Shown piece by piece: positions 26,746-35,186 of a DNA stretch of 64,000 bases. This stretch comes from AP-15 sp963777435. GTDB taxonomy: Bacteria > Pseudomonadota > Alphaproteobacteria > ATCC43930 > CGMCC-115725. The stretch spans positions 558,001-622,000 of the forward strand of contig CAVZQT010000001.1 in the NCBI GenBank assembly GCA_963777435.1. Reading direction: 5' to 3'. A program made the position numbers and the translations under genes. How positions within the stretch are numbered: the first letter of the stretch is position 1; the number at the start of each line of letters is the position of its first letter. Below the pieces are notes generated by a model that was given only the letters and a program-made list of their open reading frames with translations, had not been told where the DNA came from and did no database searches.

Positions 26746-27792
26746 CTACGACTGCTCGGCAGGGGATAACTGAGGCTCGGATTGCCCGGCCGGCGTTGCT
26801 TTCATCCCGCCATGCACCTGCGCGACGATCTCGAATGAGCGCTTGCGCTTGGCATGGTCAAATATATTGGCGGTGACCATCAGTTCGTCGGCCCCGGTGC
26901 GCCGGACAAAATCCTCCAGCCCGCGCCGCACCGTATCCGGCCCGCCGACGATCGCGCAGGACTGCGAGTCGGCGAGAATGGCGCGCGCGTAAGGATCGAG
27001 CTGCGCGTCGAAATCGGCGACCGGCGGCGGCACCCGGCCGGGATGGCCGATCCGGTTGTTCAACGTCGATTGCTGCAATGAGGAGAACAGAAACCGCGCC
27101 TCATCGTCCGCTTCAGCGGCGACGACCACGACCCCGAGCATGACATGCGGCAGAGCGAGTTGCGGCGACGGGCGGAACCGCTCGCGGTAGACCTGGATCG
27201 CCTGCATCATCATCGCCGGCGCGAAATGCGAGGCAAAGGCGAACGGCAAACCGAGATACGCCGCAACCTGCGCACCATAAAGGCTGGAGCCGAGGATCCA
27301 GATCGGCACCTCCAACCCGGCGCCGGGCACGGCTTGCACCGCCTGGCCCGGTTCGGCCGGCTGGAAATACGCCATCAGCTCGACGACGTCCTGCGGAAAG
27401 TTTTCCGCACCTCCGAGCAGCGCCCGGCGCACCGCCCGCGCGGTGACCTGGTCCGAACCGGGGGCTCGCCCGAGACCGAGCTCGACCCGTCCTGGATGCA
27501 ATGCCGCGAGCGTGCCGAATTGCTCGGCGATCAATAAGGGCGCGTGGTTCGGCAGCATGATGCCGCCAGCGCCGATCCGGATCGTGCTGGTGCCGGCCGC
27601 GACATGGGCGAGCGCGACCGCTGTTGCGGCACTCGCGATGCCGGGCAGATTGTGATGCTCGGCCATCCAGAAACGCCGGTAGCCGAGCGCCTCGACATGG
27701 CGCGCCAGATCGAGCGAGTTGCGCAACGCCTGCCCGGCATCACTGCCCTCGGTGATTGGCGAAAGATCAAGAACGGAAAGCGGAACCATCAA
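26746..27792 (-). CDS. LLM-class flavin-dependent oxidoreductase (luciferase-like)
   Basis: 348 residues, TIM-barrel flavin enzyme of the bacterial luciferase family. It starts VPLSVLDLSPITEGSDAGQALRNSLDLARHVEALGYRRFWMAEHHNLP, and WMAEHHN is the usual FMN/substrate-site motif. IRIGAGGIMLPNHAPLLIAEQFGTLAALHPGRVELGLGRAPGSD is the signature of the MsnO8-type subgroup. PIWILGSSLYGAQVAAYLGLPFAFASHF follows at the usual place. The substrate cannot be inferred; relatives are monooxygenases or dehydrogenases using FMNH2 or NAD(P)H. It is monocistronic, and its start lies 93 bp from the end of the cyclase gene. Confidence 0.9.
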   Translation of the reverse strand: MMVPLSVLDLSPITEGSDAGQALRNSLDLARHVEALGYRRFWMAEHHNLPGIASAATAVALAHVAAGTSTIRIGAGGIMLPNHAPLLIAEQFGTLAALHPGRVELGLGRAPGSDQVTARAVRRALLGGAENFPQDVVELMAYFQPAEPGQAVQAVPGAGLEVPIWILGSSLYGAQVAAYLGLPFAFASHFAPAMMMQAIQVYRERFRPSPQLALPHVMLGVVVVAAEADDEARFLFSSLQQSTLNNRIGHPGRVPPPVADFDAQLDPYARAILADSQSCAIVGGPDTVRRGLEDFVRRTGADELMVTANIFDHAKRKRSFEIVAQVHGGMKATPAGQSEPQLSPAEQS

Positions 27793-27885
27793 CTTAACAT
27801 GGCACCGCCCGCCGCCAACGAAAAGCCGCTTGCGCTCACCGCGAGCCGGGGCCGGGGCGCACCCCGTCCGGCTAGCGGGTGGCGG

Positions 27886-29628
27886 TCATGTCGCCTCGCC
27901 GATCGCCAGCCGTAGGCCGGAGAGGAACAGCTCGCGGTATTCGGCATTCCGCAGGTAGCTGGCGTCGGGTATCACGACCGAGGTAATGGCGCGCAGCCGC
28001 GCGACAATCTCTCGTGCGTCGTCGAACCGTCCCATATGGGCGTAGCAGGCGGCTAGATATCGATAGGGGGGCGGGTGGCTAGGATCCTCCTGGATCGCGA
28101 GGAGCAGCTGCGGCACGGCCTCATCGAAGCGCCGGCAATAGAAATGCGCGGTGCCTATCAACGTGAGCGACGGGCCGACGCTGGCGCGCGGGCTGAGCCG
28201 CAGCGAAGCTTCGGCATGCTCGATCTCAAGGTCGGGCTGACCTGCCCAACCTCGGAGGTTGTCACTAATGAACCATGCACGCGCGAAGCTGGGGTTGAGC
28301 AGCAGGGCACGGTGCACCAGCGCCATCATCGCGCCGATATCCTCGCCGAAATAGGCCAGCGCCAGGGCGGCATTCGCCAGTATGCCGGGGTCGTCGCCGG
28401 CCACTTCGAGGGCTCGCCTGGCGAAATCGGCACCCTTCACACGGTCCGCCGCCGGACCTTCGCTCCGACCGTCCCGAACCAGCCAAAAACAGCAAACCGC
28501 CGCCCACGCGAGCGCCGGCCCATAACGCGGATCGCGCGCGATCGCCTGCTCGAGAAGACGGAGCGCCTCCGGGGTTTGCCGTGCCGACGACAAGACCATT
28601 GCGTAGGCGCGCAGATAGAGGTCGTAAGCGGTCAGATCGGCGGTCGGACGGGTGGCTGAACGCGCAGTCTCGGCAGCCTGCAACGCCGGCTCGATGACGC
28701 CGGCGACGCTGGCGGCCACCTTATCCTGAAGCTCGAAAACGTCTTCGATCAAACCGTCGAAGCGGTCGGCCCAGATGTGATTTCCGGTGGTTGCGTCGAT
28801 CAGCTGCCCAGTGATCCGCACCCGGTTGCCGCCCTTGCGCACCGAGCCTTCGAGCACGTAGCGCACGCCCAATTCGCGGCCGACCTGCTTCACATCGACG
28901 GCTTGCCCTTTGTACGTAAAGCTCGAATTGCGGGCGACGACGAAGAGCCAGCGGATGCGGCTGAGCGCGGTGATGATCTCCTCGACCATGCCGTCGACGA
29001 AATATTCCTGCTCGGGATCGCCGCTCATGTTCTGAAACGGCAGCACCGCGATCAACGGCTTATCGGGGAGTAGCAGAGCGGGTTCGGGCATCAGTTTCGG
29101 CTCCGCCAGGATGCGGAAGACGTGGATTGGCTGGGCGATGTTCTTGAGGTTCTGCTCGCCCAGATCCTCTACCGGGAAATCGAGCTTGCCGCGGGTCTGG
29201 GTAATCACCGTGCGCGAGACGCAAATCCCGCCGGGCGCAGCCAGCGCTTCGAGACGCGCGGCGATGTTGACTCCGTCGCCGAAGATATCACCCTCATTGA
29301 GGATGATGTCGCCGAGGTTGATCCCGATGCGGAACTCGATACGCCGCTCGACCGGCACATTGGTATTGCGCTCGGCCATCGCGCCCTGAAGCTCGACGGC
29401 ACAGCGCATCGCATCGACGACACTGGTGAACTCGACGAGCAACCCATCGCCTGTCGTCTTGACGATGCGGCCGTGGTGCTCGGCAATCTTGGGGTCGCCG
29501 AGTTCGTGTCTTATCGCCTTCAGCGCGGTGAGCGTGCCTTCCTCATCCGCACCCATTAGGCGGCTATATCCGACAACATCCGCGGCGAATATCGCCGCGA
29601 GCCGGCGCTCGACCCGGCCACTGCTCAA
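27886..29628 (-). CDS. Class III adenylate/guanylate cyclase with TolB-like and TPR regions
   Basis: 580 residues. Residues 1-170 are a class III cyclase domain: IFAADVVGYSRLM (first metal Asp), TTGDGLLVEFTSV (second metal Asp) and GDGVNIAARLEALA (Asn and Arg transition-state residues). Residues about 190-330 resemble the TolB N-terminal-like region (IAVLPFQNMSGDPEQEYFVDGMVEEIITALSRI). The rest is TPR-type helical repeat. There is no transmembrane segment, so it is probably soluble. The start is TTG at 29628, preceded by GGAGG at good spacing. This architecture is frequent in rhizobia and other alphaproteobacteria. A K+ channel and an ABC ATPase with cyclic-nucleotide-binding domains lie elsewhere in the window and could be effectors. 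Confidence 0.92.
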   Translation of the reverse strand: MSSGRVERRLAAIFAADVVGYSRLMGADEEGTLTALKAIRHELGDPKIAEHHGRIVKTTGDGLLVEFTSVVDAMRCAVELQGAMAERNTNVPVERRIEFRIGINLGDIILNEGDIFGDGVNIAARLEALAAPGGICVSRTVITQTRGKLDFPVEDLGEQNLKNIAQPIHVFRILAEPKLMPEPALLLPDKPLIAVLPFQNMSGDPEQEYFVDGMVEEIITALSRIRWLFVVARNSSFTYKGQAVDVKQVGRELGVRYVLEGSVRKGGNRVRITGQLIDATTGNHIWADRFDGLIEDVFELQDKVAASVAGVIEPALQAAETARSATRPTADLTAYDLYLRAYAMVLSSARQTPEALRLLEQAIARDPRYGPALAWAAVCCFWLVRDGRSEGPAADRVKGADFARRALEVAGDDPGILANAALALAYFGEDIGAMMALVHRALLLNPSFARAWFISDNLRGWAGQPDLEIEHAEASLRLSPRASVGPSLTLIGTAHFYCRRFDEAVPQLLLAIQEDPSHPPPYRYLAACYAHMGRFDDAREIVARLRAITSVVIPDASYLRNAEYRELFLSGLRLAIGEAT

Positions 29629-29763
29629 AAAAATGCCTCCGTGCTACACGCTCATTGTTACACCCGCAGAGGCCGATGGCTATGGCGCCGTTCGCCTGGT
29701 CGATGGCGCCGAACCTGTGGCGGGCCTGCTCGCAGCAATCTGAACTGCCATCGCGATCGGTCG

Positions 29764-30192
29764 TCAGACCTCGGGGGTGAGATCGCCCCAGCTCGCGACC
29801 TTTTCGACGCGGATGGCGATGACCGGCAATTCGGCGAGCTGCATCGAACGGTATTGCGGGTAGCGGGAGCGGAGCAAGTCCTGCGCCATATCGTGTTCGG
29901 CGCCGCTTTCGAGGATCTGCGCGCGGCCGCGCAGCATGACCCAGCCGAGCCGCGTCCAGTCGTCGTCGTAGCGATCGGCGACGATCGCCACCCTCGGGTT
30001 CCCGGCGATGTTGCGCAGCCGTTTCAAGGAGCGGGGATTGCCCTTTGGCTTCTGGTCGATTGTGATGTAGAGCGCGGTTTCGTGGAGCGCGAAGCACACC
30101 GGCACGACATATGGTGCGCCGCTGGCATCCGCGGTCGCCAGATGAGCGATCCTGCGGCTTTCGAGAAAGCGGCGTTGGTCTTGGTTTAGCAT
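29764..30192 (-). CDS. PPOX-class (pyridoxamine oxidase-like) flavoprotein
   Basis: 142 residues with a split-barrel FMN/F420-binding fold. It opens LNQDQRRFLESRRIAHLATADASGAPYVVPVCFAL and continues TALYITIDQKPKGNPRSLKRLRNIAGNPRVAIVADRYDDDWTRLGWVMLRGRAQIL. The length and these motifs fit the TIGR03668-type PPOX family, which is known as F420- or FMN-dependent. The natural substrate is unknown. The ribosome site GGAGCG is present. Confidence 0.85.
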   Translation of the reverse strand: MLNQDQRRFLESRRIAHLATADASGAPYVVPVCFALHETALYITIDQKPKGNPRSLKRLRNIAGNPRVAIVADRYDDDWTRLGWVMLRGRAQILESGAEHDMAQDLLRSRYPQYRSMQLAELPVIAIRVEKVASWGDLTPEV

Positions 30193-30280
30193 TGGCGCTC
30201 CGCTGCCAAAAACGATGCTACGATATCACCTGGCCGGCCAGGAGATTTGCGATGGCTGGGCGATAGTGGCGGAGGGCAAT

Positions 30281-30673
30281 ATGGAAAAGCGGCGCAGCAT
30301 CGAGGTGACGGGAGCAAAGCACGTCAACCCGATCCCGAGCGCCAGTCGGCGCGGGCCTTTTGTCGTGACCGGTGCGATATCCGGTGCCGATCCGCAATCG
30401 GGGCAGGTGCCGGCCGATCTCGACGCGCAATGCCGGCAGATGTTCGCCAATGTTCGTCGCGTCATCGAGACCGCCGGCGGCACTCCCGAGGATATCATCA
30501 AGATGACGGTGTGGATTACCGACCGCGGGCGGCGGCCTATCCTGAACAAGCATTGGGTTGAGATGTTTCCCGACCCGCATTCGCGGCCGGCGCGCCACAC
30601 CCTGACCAGCACCGATCTCAACCCGCCGATGCAGATCCAATGCGATTTGTTGGCGGTGCTGGACGAGGGCTGA
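30281..30673 (+). CDS. RidA/YjgF family protein
   Basis: About 130 residues. I start at ATG 30281 (MEKRRSIEVTG), which has GGAGGG upstream; the longer frame from 30215 is not family-like. Family features: GPFVVTGAISGADPQSG, CRQMFANVRRVIETAGGTPEDIIKMTVWITD, and near the end RPARHTLTSTDLNPPMQIQCDLLAVLD, where R is the usual active-site Arg. Classic RidA enzymes deaminate reactive enamines and imines from amino-acid metabolism. The aligned region lacks the RTAR-like canonical form, so this may be a YjgF sub-type without that activity. Confidence 0.85.
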   Translation: MEKRRSIEVTGAKHVNPIPSASRRGPFVVTGAISGADPQSGQVPADLDAQCRQMFANVRRVIETAGGTPEDIIKMTVWITDRGRRPILNKHWVEMFPDPHSRPARHTLTSTDLNPPMQIQCDLLAVLDEG

Positions 30674-30847
30674 GCGCATTAGGATCGTCGGCATCCCCGC
30701 GACCCGTTCCCGATCGATCGCGACGGTATGATCCGGCCGACCGAACGGCCTGGTCTCGCCGTCGAGCTCGATCCCGCCGCGGTGGACGCTAGCTCATTCC
30801 CTGAGCCAAACGCGCCATCCGCCGACGGCTCAGGCTGCGCCGCGCCG

Positions 30848-31693
30848 CTAATGCGACATCAGGACCGGGATTGTCATGCTCGCGAGGATCGAACGGGTTG
30901 CGCCGCCGAGCAACAACTCGCGCATCCGCGAGTGGCCGTAAGCACCCATGACCAGCAGATCGGCGCCAAGATCGGCAGCGCGCGACAACAGCACTTCACC
31001 GATCGGGACGTCGGCGGAGACAGTTCGCTCGATCCGCGCCTTGACGCCGTGCCGGGCGAGATGCACCGCAATGTCGGCGCCGGGCAGGTCGCCATCGCCC
31101 TCGTCGCCCCCTCGCGGATCGACCGACATCACGGTCACGGAATCCGCGGCGGCCAGTATCGGCATCGCGTCGGCGACCGCCCGGGCGGCTTCGCGGCTCG
31201 CGTTCCAGGCAACCAGAACACAACCGCCGATCCTGTCGAAACTGCCGGCATACGGAATGACCAGGATCGGCCGGCCCGAGGCCAATGTCACGCGCTCGGG
31301 ATGCGGCCGGATCATCGCCATTTCGTCGCTGTCGGGGTTGCGCTGGCCGAGGATCGCCAAATCGGCGTAGCGTGCGTGCAATGCCGGATCGGCTTCGCGG
31401 CCCTCCGCCACCCCGCGCCACTCCTGACTGATTCCGTGCCGCTTCGCCGCATTTTCGAATATCTCGCGCACGCTTTCGGCCTGTTCCAGGGCTCGTTCCC
31501 GCCATTCGCGATAAACCGGCTCGAGCGCCGCCAGATCGGCATATCCGGCGCGCCGCGGCAGGTCGGGGCTGGGGATCGGGTAAAGAGCGACGAGATGCGC
31601 CGCGGATTTCTCGGCGAGAGCCGCCGCCAGTTCGATCCGGCCGCGTGTGTCGGAGGCCGAGTCGAGCACGACCAACAGGTCCTTGTAGCTCAT
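30848..31693 (-). CDS. Universal stress protein, two UspA domains
   Basis: About 281 residues, starting at ATG 31693 (MSYKDLLVVLDS) after a strong ribosome site (AAGGAGGCG). Two tandem Usp domains: residues 1-140, and 150-281 with CVLVAWNASREAARAV and DLLVMGAYGHSRMRELLLGGATRSILASMTIPVLMSH. The G-x2-G-x9-G(S/T) ATP-binding motif is clear only in the second domain; the first looks degenerate. A cytoplasmic stress protein of unknown partner. Confidence 0.9.
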   Translation of the reverse strand: MSYKDLLVVLDSASDTRGRIELAAALAEKSAAHLVALYPIPSPDLPRRAGYADLAALEPVYREWRERALEQAESVREIFENAAKRHGISQEWRGVAEGREADPALHARYADLAILGQRNPDSDEMAMIRPHPERVTLASGRPILVIPYAGSFDRIGGCVLVAWNASREAARAVADAMPILAAADSVTVMSVDPRGGDEGDGDLPGADIAVHLARHGVKARIERTVSADVPIGEVLLSRAADLGADLLVMGAYGHSRMRELLLGGATRSILASMTIPVLMSH

Positions 31694-31868
31694 CACCGCC
31701 TCCTTGCTGAAAGATCCGCCCGGGTGCTGGCCCGGATTACTGGACTGACGCGTGCAAGCATAGCGTCGGCCGTATGCTGCCGGCAATCAGCGATCGGCGA
31801 TGTGCTGCTTGCCTCGGCGCGCGAAATCGAGGATGACAACGGCAACCGCCGATCATGGTCACCTCCCG

Positions 31869-32246
31869 ATGCGCCCACGCTCCCTCGCCTCCGTATTGTT
31901 GCCCCTGGCTTTTGCGGCGCTGTCGGGCTGTATCGATAATGACCGAGTGCGCGTTCAGAGTTTCCTGCCGGGCCCCGCGGGGACTTTTACCTATAGCGCC
32001 CGCACCAATACGGTGATGAGCGCCAACGATGACGGCGCCGCCGAACAAATCCGTCGCGGCTGGCTTGCCGATACGCTTCGCGCCAACGGGATGTGCAACG
32101 GCGGATATGTCATTTATCAGCGCGAACTGGTGGTCCCACCGCAACGACCAGCCTTGGGCCCGGCAGCCCCAACGCCGCAGAACCCCTATCCCAGCCTTGC
32201 GTTCGGCAACACCGGCGATGTCGTCTACACGGGCGCCTGCCTTTAG
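31869..32246 (+). CDS. Small putative lipoprotein
   Basis: About 125 residues from ATG 31869 (MRPRSLASVLLPLAFAALSGC). The lipobox ALSGC gives a lipid-anchored Cys near residue 21. The mature part has TYSARTNTVMSANDDGAAEQIRRGWLADTLRANGMCNGGYVIYQRELVVPP, containing a second Cys, and it ends in YTGACL. The domain around EQIRRGWLAD...CNGGYVI is seen in small periplasmic proteins of alphaproteobacteria, of unknown function. The ribosome site is weak and the N-terminus uncertain. Confidence 0.65.
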   Translation: MRPRSLASVLLPLAFAALSGCIDNDRVRVQSFLPGPAGTFTYSARTNTVMSANDDGAAEQIRRGWLADTLRANGMCNGGYVIYQRELVVPPQRPALGPAAPTPQNPYPSLAFGNTGDVVYTGACL

Positions 32247-32255
32247 CTCGCTGCG

Positions 32256-32783
32256 CTAAGCGCTCGCACTCCAGCGATCGATCAACGGGCCGGAGCGCCC
32301 GGCGACCGGGTCCTGAGCCGGCAATGGCACCACCGCAATATTAGCCAATGCGCGCTCGCGATCGCCCCTGCCGGGTGTCCGCATATCGGGCCCACGCCCC
32401 CCGGGATACGCTCCAACGATCACGAGATCGGGGCTCGCCGCCTCGCCTTTGTGTGCGACACCGGCCGGAATTACGACGACATCGCCGGCATGAAGATCGA
32501 CCACAGCTCCGCCATCTCCGCCGAGCCGCACCCGGGCCGATCCGGCGACGATGCCGAGCGCCTCGTGCGCGGTGCTGTGGTAATGGTGATAGGGATAGAC
32601 GCCGCCGCGCCAACCACCACTCCAACCGTTCTTCGTGAACAGCGTTTCGCACGCAGTCGTGGCGGCGGGGCCGGTCTGGAGCACGCCGCGATACACCAGA
32701 AGCGGCAGGCGCGAATTGTTGGGCACGCTGCCGTCATCGGCAAACACGTGCTCTTCGACCTGCAAAGGGTTATCTGTGTTCAT
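32256..32783 (-). CDS. Cupin-domain protein (YjlB-like)
   Basis: 175 residues forming one cupin barrel. The first motif appears as YPYHHYHSTAHEALGIVAGSARVRLG (His residues and Glu as metal ligands) and the second as LHAGDVVVIPAGVAHKGEA. It closely resembles the YjlB type. The reaction is unknown. Its 3' end lies 10 bp from the end of the convergent lipoprotein gene. Confidence 0.85.
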   Translation of the reverse strand: MNTDNPLQVEEHVFADDGSVPNNSRLPLLVYRGVLQTGPAATTACETLFTKNGWSGGWRGGVYPYHHYHSTAHEALGIVAGSARVRLGGDGGAVVDLHAGDVVVIPAGVAHKGEAASPDLVIVGAYPGGRGPDMRTPGRGDRERALANIAVVPLPAQDPVAGRSGPLIDRWSASA

Positions 32784-33213
32784 CGCTCGGTCCTAACATG
32801 GACAGAAGACCGGGCAAGACTACGCCCGCTCTACACGTCGGACAAAGGAAAATCGCTCCCGCGCAAAAACCGCCCTCTCAAGTCTCTACTAAGCACACTG
32901 CCGATGTGAGCACTGATTATTAGGTCATCAATCCTGTTGCAATGCGATCAAAGGGATCTCGATATCCCTAGCGGTGTATCTGCCCGCATCGCTGCGCATC
33001 GCTTTTCTTCGGCCGCAACGAGCATGACGGTATTCGCTGCGTCTATTATGGCTGAAGGTTCGATGTGGAAGGCAATTGTGTCGATGCGCCGAACCTGCCG
33101 GGTCCGCTGGCCACGCACAACCGCATCAACGCCAGGGCGCCCGCGCTTTGGAACCGGCGCAGCAGCGAGGCAGAAGCGCTTTGCGGGCGGCAAAGTCAGC
33201 AGAGCGGATCACG
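32784..33213. other. Gene-poor gap of 430 bp
   Basis: No well-supported gene. A minus-strand frame at 32948-33193 contains AAEEKRCAAMRADTPLG and may be the remnant of a real gene, but I cannot name a family and it has no good ribosome site. Confidence 0.35.
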
Positions 33214-34224
33214 CTATTCGCGTATCCGCGGAACGGCTTCCGGCGCCGGTATCTCCAGATAACGCATACGCTTGGCTTCGCGACGGCCGAGGGTGACCGT
33301 ATCCAGAATAATCCCGGCCGCGAGACTGAGAAAACCGAGGAGCATCGTTCCGGTCGCCAACACGGCTGTCGGCAAGCGCGGTACCAGTCCTGTGCGGGCG
33401 TAGACGAGGAAAATCGGCACGCTGATGATCAGTGAAAAAGCCGTGAGCATGACAAAGAATGCACCAAAAAACTGAAGCGGGCGCTCTTCTTTCACAAGAC
33501 GGATGATGGTTTTGAGGATCCGCCAGCCATCGACGAAAGTCCTAAGTTTGCTTGCCGATCCCGGCGGGCGGTCCTTGTAGGGCGTATCGATTTCGCTGGA
33601 TGGCATGCGCAATTCCAGCGTGTGGACAGTGAGCTCAGTCTCGATTTCAAAACCGTAGGCGAGAGCGGGGAAGCTTTTGACAAATCGGCGCGAGAACACC
33701 CGATAGCCCGACAGCATATCGTCAAATCGTTTGCCAAAAATTGCCGACACGACCGAGGTCAGCAACGCATTGCCAAGACGGTGACCGGGACGATAGGCAG
33801 CTATGATGTCGCTGACGCGCCGCCCGCTGACCATATCGAGCTGATTTTCGAGAAGCGCCCGCACCATTGCTGGCGCGGAGTCCGGATCATAGGTGTCATC
33901 GCCGTCGACCAGCACATAAACATCCGCTTCAACGTCAGCGAACATTCGGCGCACGACATTGCCTTTTCCTTGCAGCGCCTCCGATCGTACGATCGCACCC
34001 GCTTCGGCGGCGACCTTACGCGTCCGATCTATCGAGTTGTTGTCGTAAACAAAAATCGCGGCGCTCGGAAGCGCGCGGCGGAAGGCGCTAACGACCCTGC
34101 CGATAGCAAGTTCTTCGTTGTAACAGGGGATCAGGACCGCGATCCGGCACGATTGATCGAGGTCGTTTATAAGTCCACCACCGAATTCATCGGTGCGGTC
34201 ATCAAACGCCTGTAACAGAGTCAT
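33214..34224 (-). CDS. GT2 glycosyltransferase, dolichyl-phosphate-mannose-synthase-like, with two TM helices
   Basis: 336 residues. The catalytic domain starts CRIAVLIPCYNEELAIGRVVSAFRRALP, then FVYDNNSIDRT and VYVLVDGDDTYDP (DxD metal site). MLSGYRVFSRRFVKSFPA and GFEIETELTVHTLEL are features of the polyprenyl-phosphate mannose/glucose synthase type. The C-terminal quarter has two hydrophobic helices (FFGAFFVMLTAFSLIISVPIFLV and AVLATGTMLLGFLSLAAGIILDTV). It probably makes a polyprenyl-linked sugar donor for envelope glycans. It is followed upstream by a broken DUF2142 membrane-protein gene, which often accompanies this enzyme. Confidence 0.88.
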   Translation of the reverse strand: MTLLQAFDDRTDEFGGGLINDLDQSCRIAVLIPCYNEELAIGRVVSAFRRALPSAAIFVYDNNSIDRTRKVAAEAGAIVRSEALQGKGNVVRRMFADVEADVYVLVDGDDTYDPDSAPAMVRALLENQLDMVSGRRVSDIIAAYRPGHRLGNALLTSVVSAIFGKRFDDMLSGYRVFSRRFVKSFPALAYGFEIETELTVHTLELRMPSSEIDTPYKDRPPGSASKLRTFVDGWRILKTIIRLVKEERPLQFFGAFFVMLTAFSLIISVPIFLVYARTGLVPRLPTAVLATGTMLLGFLSLAAGIILDTVTLGRREAKRMRYLEIPAPEAVPRIRE

Positions 34225-34337
34225 CTTTCGCCCTTAAGAATACTTGGTTTTCGCCGCGCCACGGTTTCGCTCTGGCGGGAGCGCACGTTCGCATCGCGCG
34301 CAAGACGGTTCCGGGGCGCGGCAGCGTCGATATTGGC

Positions 34338-35002
34338 TCAAGACGCCGCCGCATAGGTCCTGCTTAGAATGGTCAATGCGTTCAGAGCGACCGAGATCAT
34401 CATTCCCCAGCCGGCAAGACCTAGAGCCTTCCGACGCTTGTCAAAGCACTCAGCAATCGCGCGAAGTAATAAGAATTGAGGATTGAAAGTCCGGTATGGC
34501 GGCCGATCAAAAGCCCAATCGCCTGCGGCAAGTAAAGGCCGGAACCATATTGACCAGTGTTGGGGAACCCCGCGAAGACGATCGGACCAGCCCATAAGAT
34601 CCGATCTGCTCGCGCGATCGCTTCGGGCGGGATTGGCGCTCCATTGCCAGCTTTTGGCCCCAATACGTTTGCCAGCTCGATTACAGGCGAATGAACGCCG
34701 CCCCCGATAATGCGATCTGGCCCTGGCCGCGGTAGAATGCGACCTGAAGACAGCGAATCGGCGTGGAAGAGGTGAGCAATTTCGTCAGGAGCCGCAAACG
34801 GTGGCAAAACCAACTGTAACAAAAGGACGATTACAACCGCAAAAACAAGGTACGCTCCGGCAATAAACTTGTGATCGAGACGACGAATAAATTCCACCAA
34901 GGACTGATCTCGTTGGCTGACGACATTTGACAAATCGTGACAAGCGCCGGCATCGCGGCAGCCCGCCGCACGGTGGCTCGTCTTGCCAACTCGTTTTTGC
35001 AC
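34338..35002 (-). pseudogene. DUF2142-family membrane protein, truncated and frameshifted
   Basis: The first frame (to 34421) has a transmembrane helix (FIAGAYLVFAVVIVLLLQLVLPPF), then APDEIAHLFHADSLSSGRILPRP and a region ending SGLYLPQAIGLLIGRHTGLSILNSYYFARLLSAL. This matches the N-terminal third of DUF2142 proteins. The sequence then moves to another frame (LAGWGMMISVALNALTILSRTYAAAS) and stops. The remaining two thirds, with several helices, are missing. The family is large-membrane and often glycosylation-related, sitting beside GT2 genes as here. Remnant. Confidence 0.6.
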
Positions 35003-35186
35003 TTCCCCCTCGGCGGCCGAGTAGCTGCCGTCACTTCATAGTGCCTTGTGAGCGCGCGACAGGCAAGACCGCCAAACCCAACGCGACGCGATGTAATGCC
35101 GCGAACCCGACGCTTGGCGCCGCACCGAAATTTCCATTCGGCGCGGTCAGCGGGTAAAAAGAGCGGCGGGAGGATCGCGCAAGAGC

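Noticed and set aside
32948..33193. Minus-strand frame of 81 aa as a gene
   Set aside because: Some protein-like residues but no ribosome site and no family; kept only as a remark on the gap.
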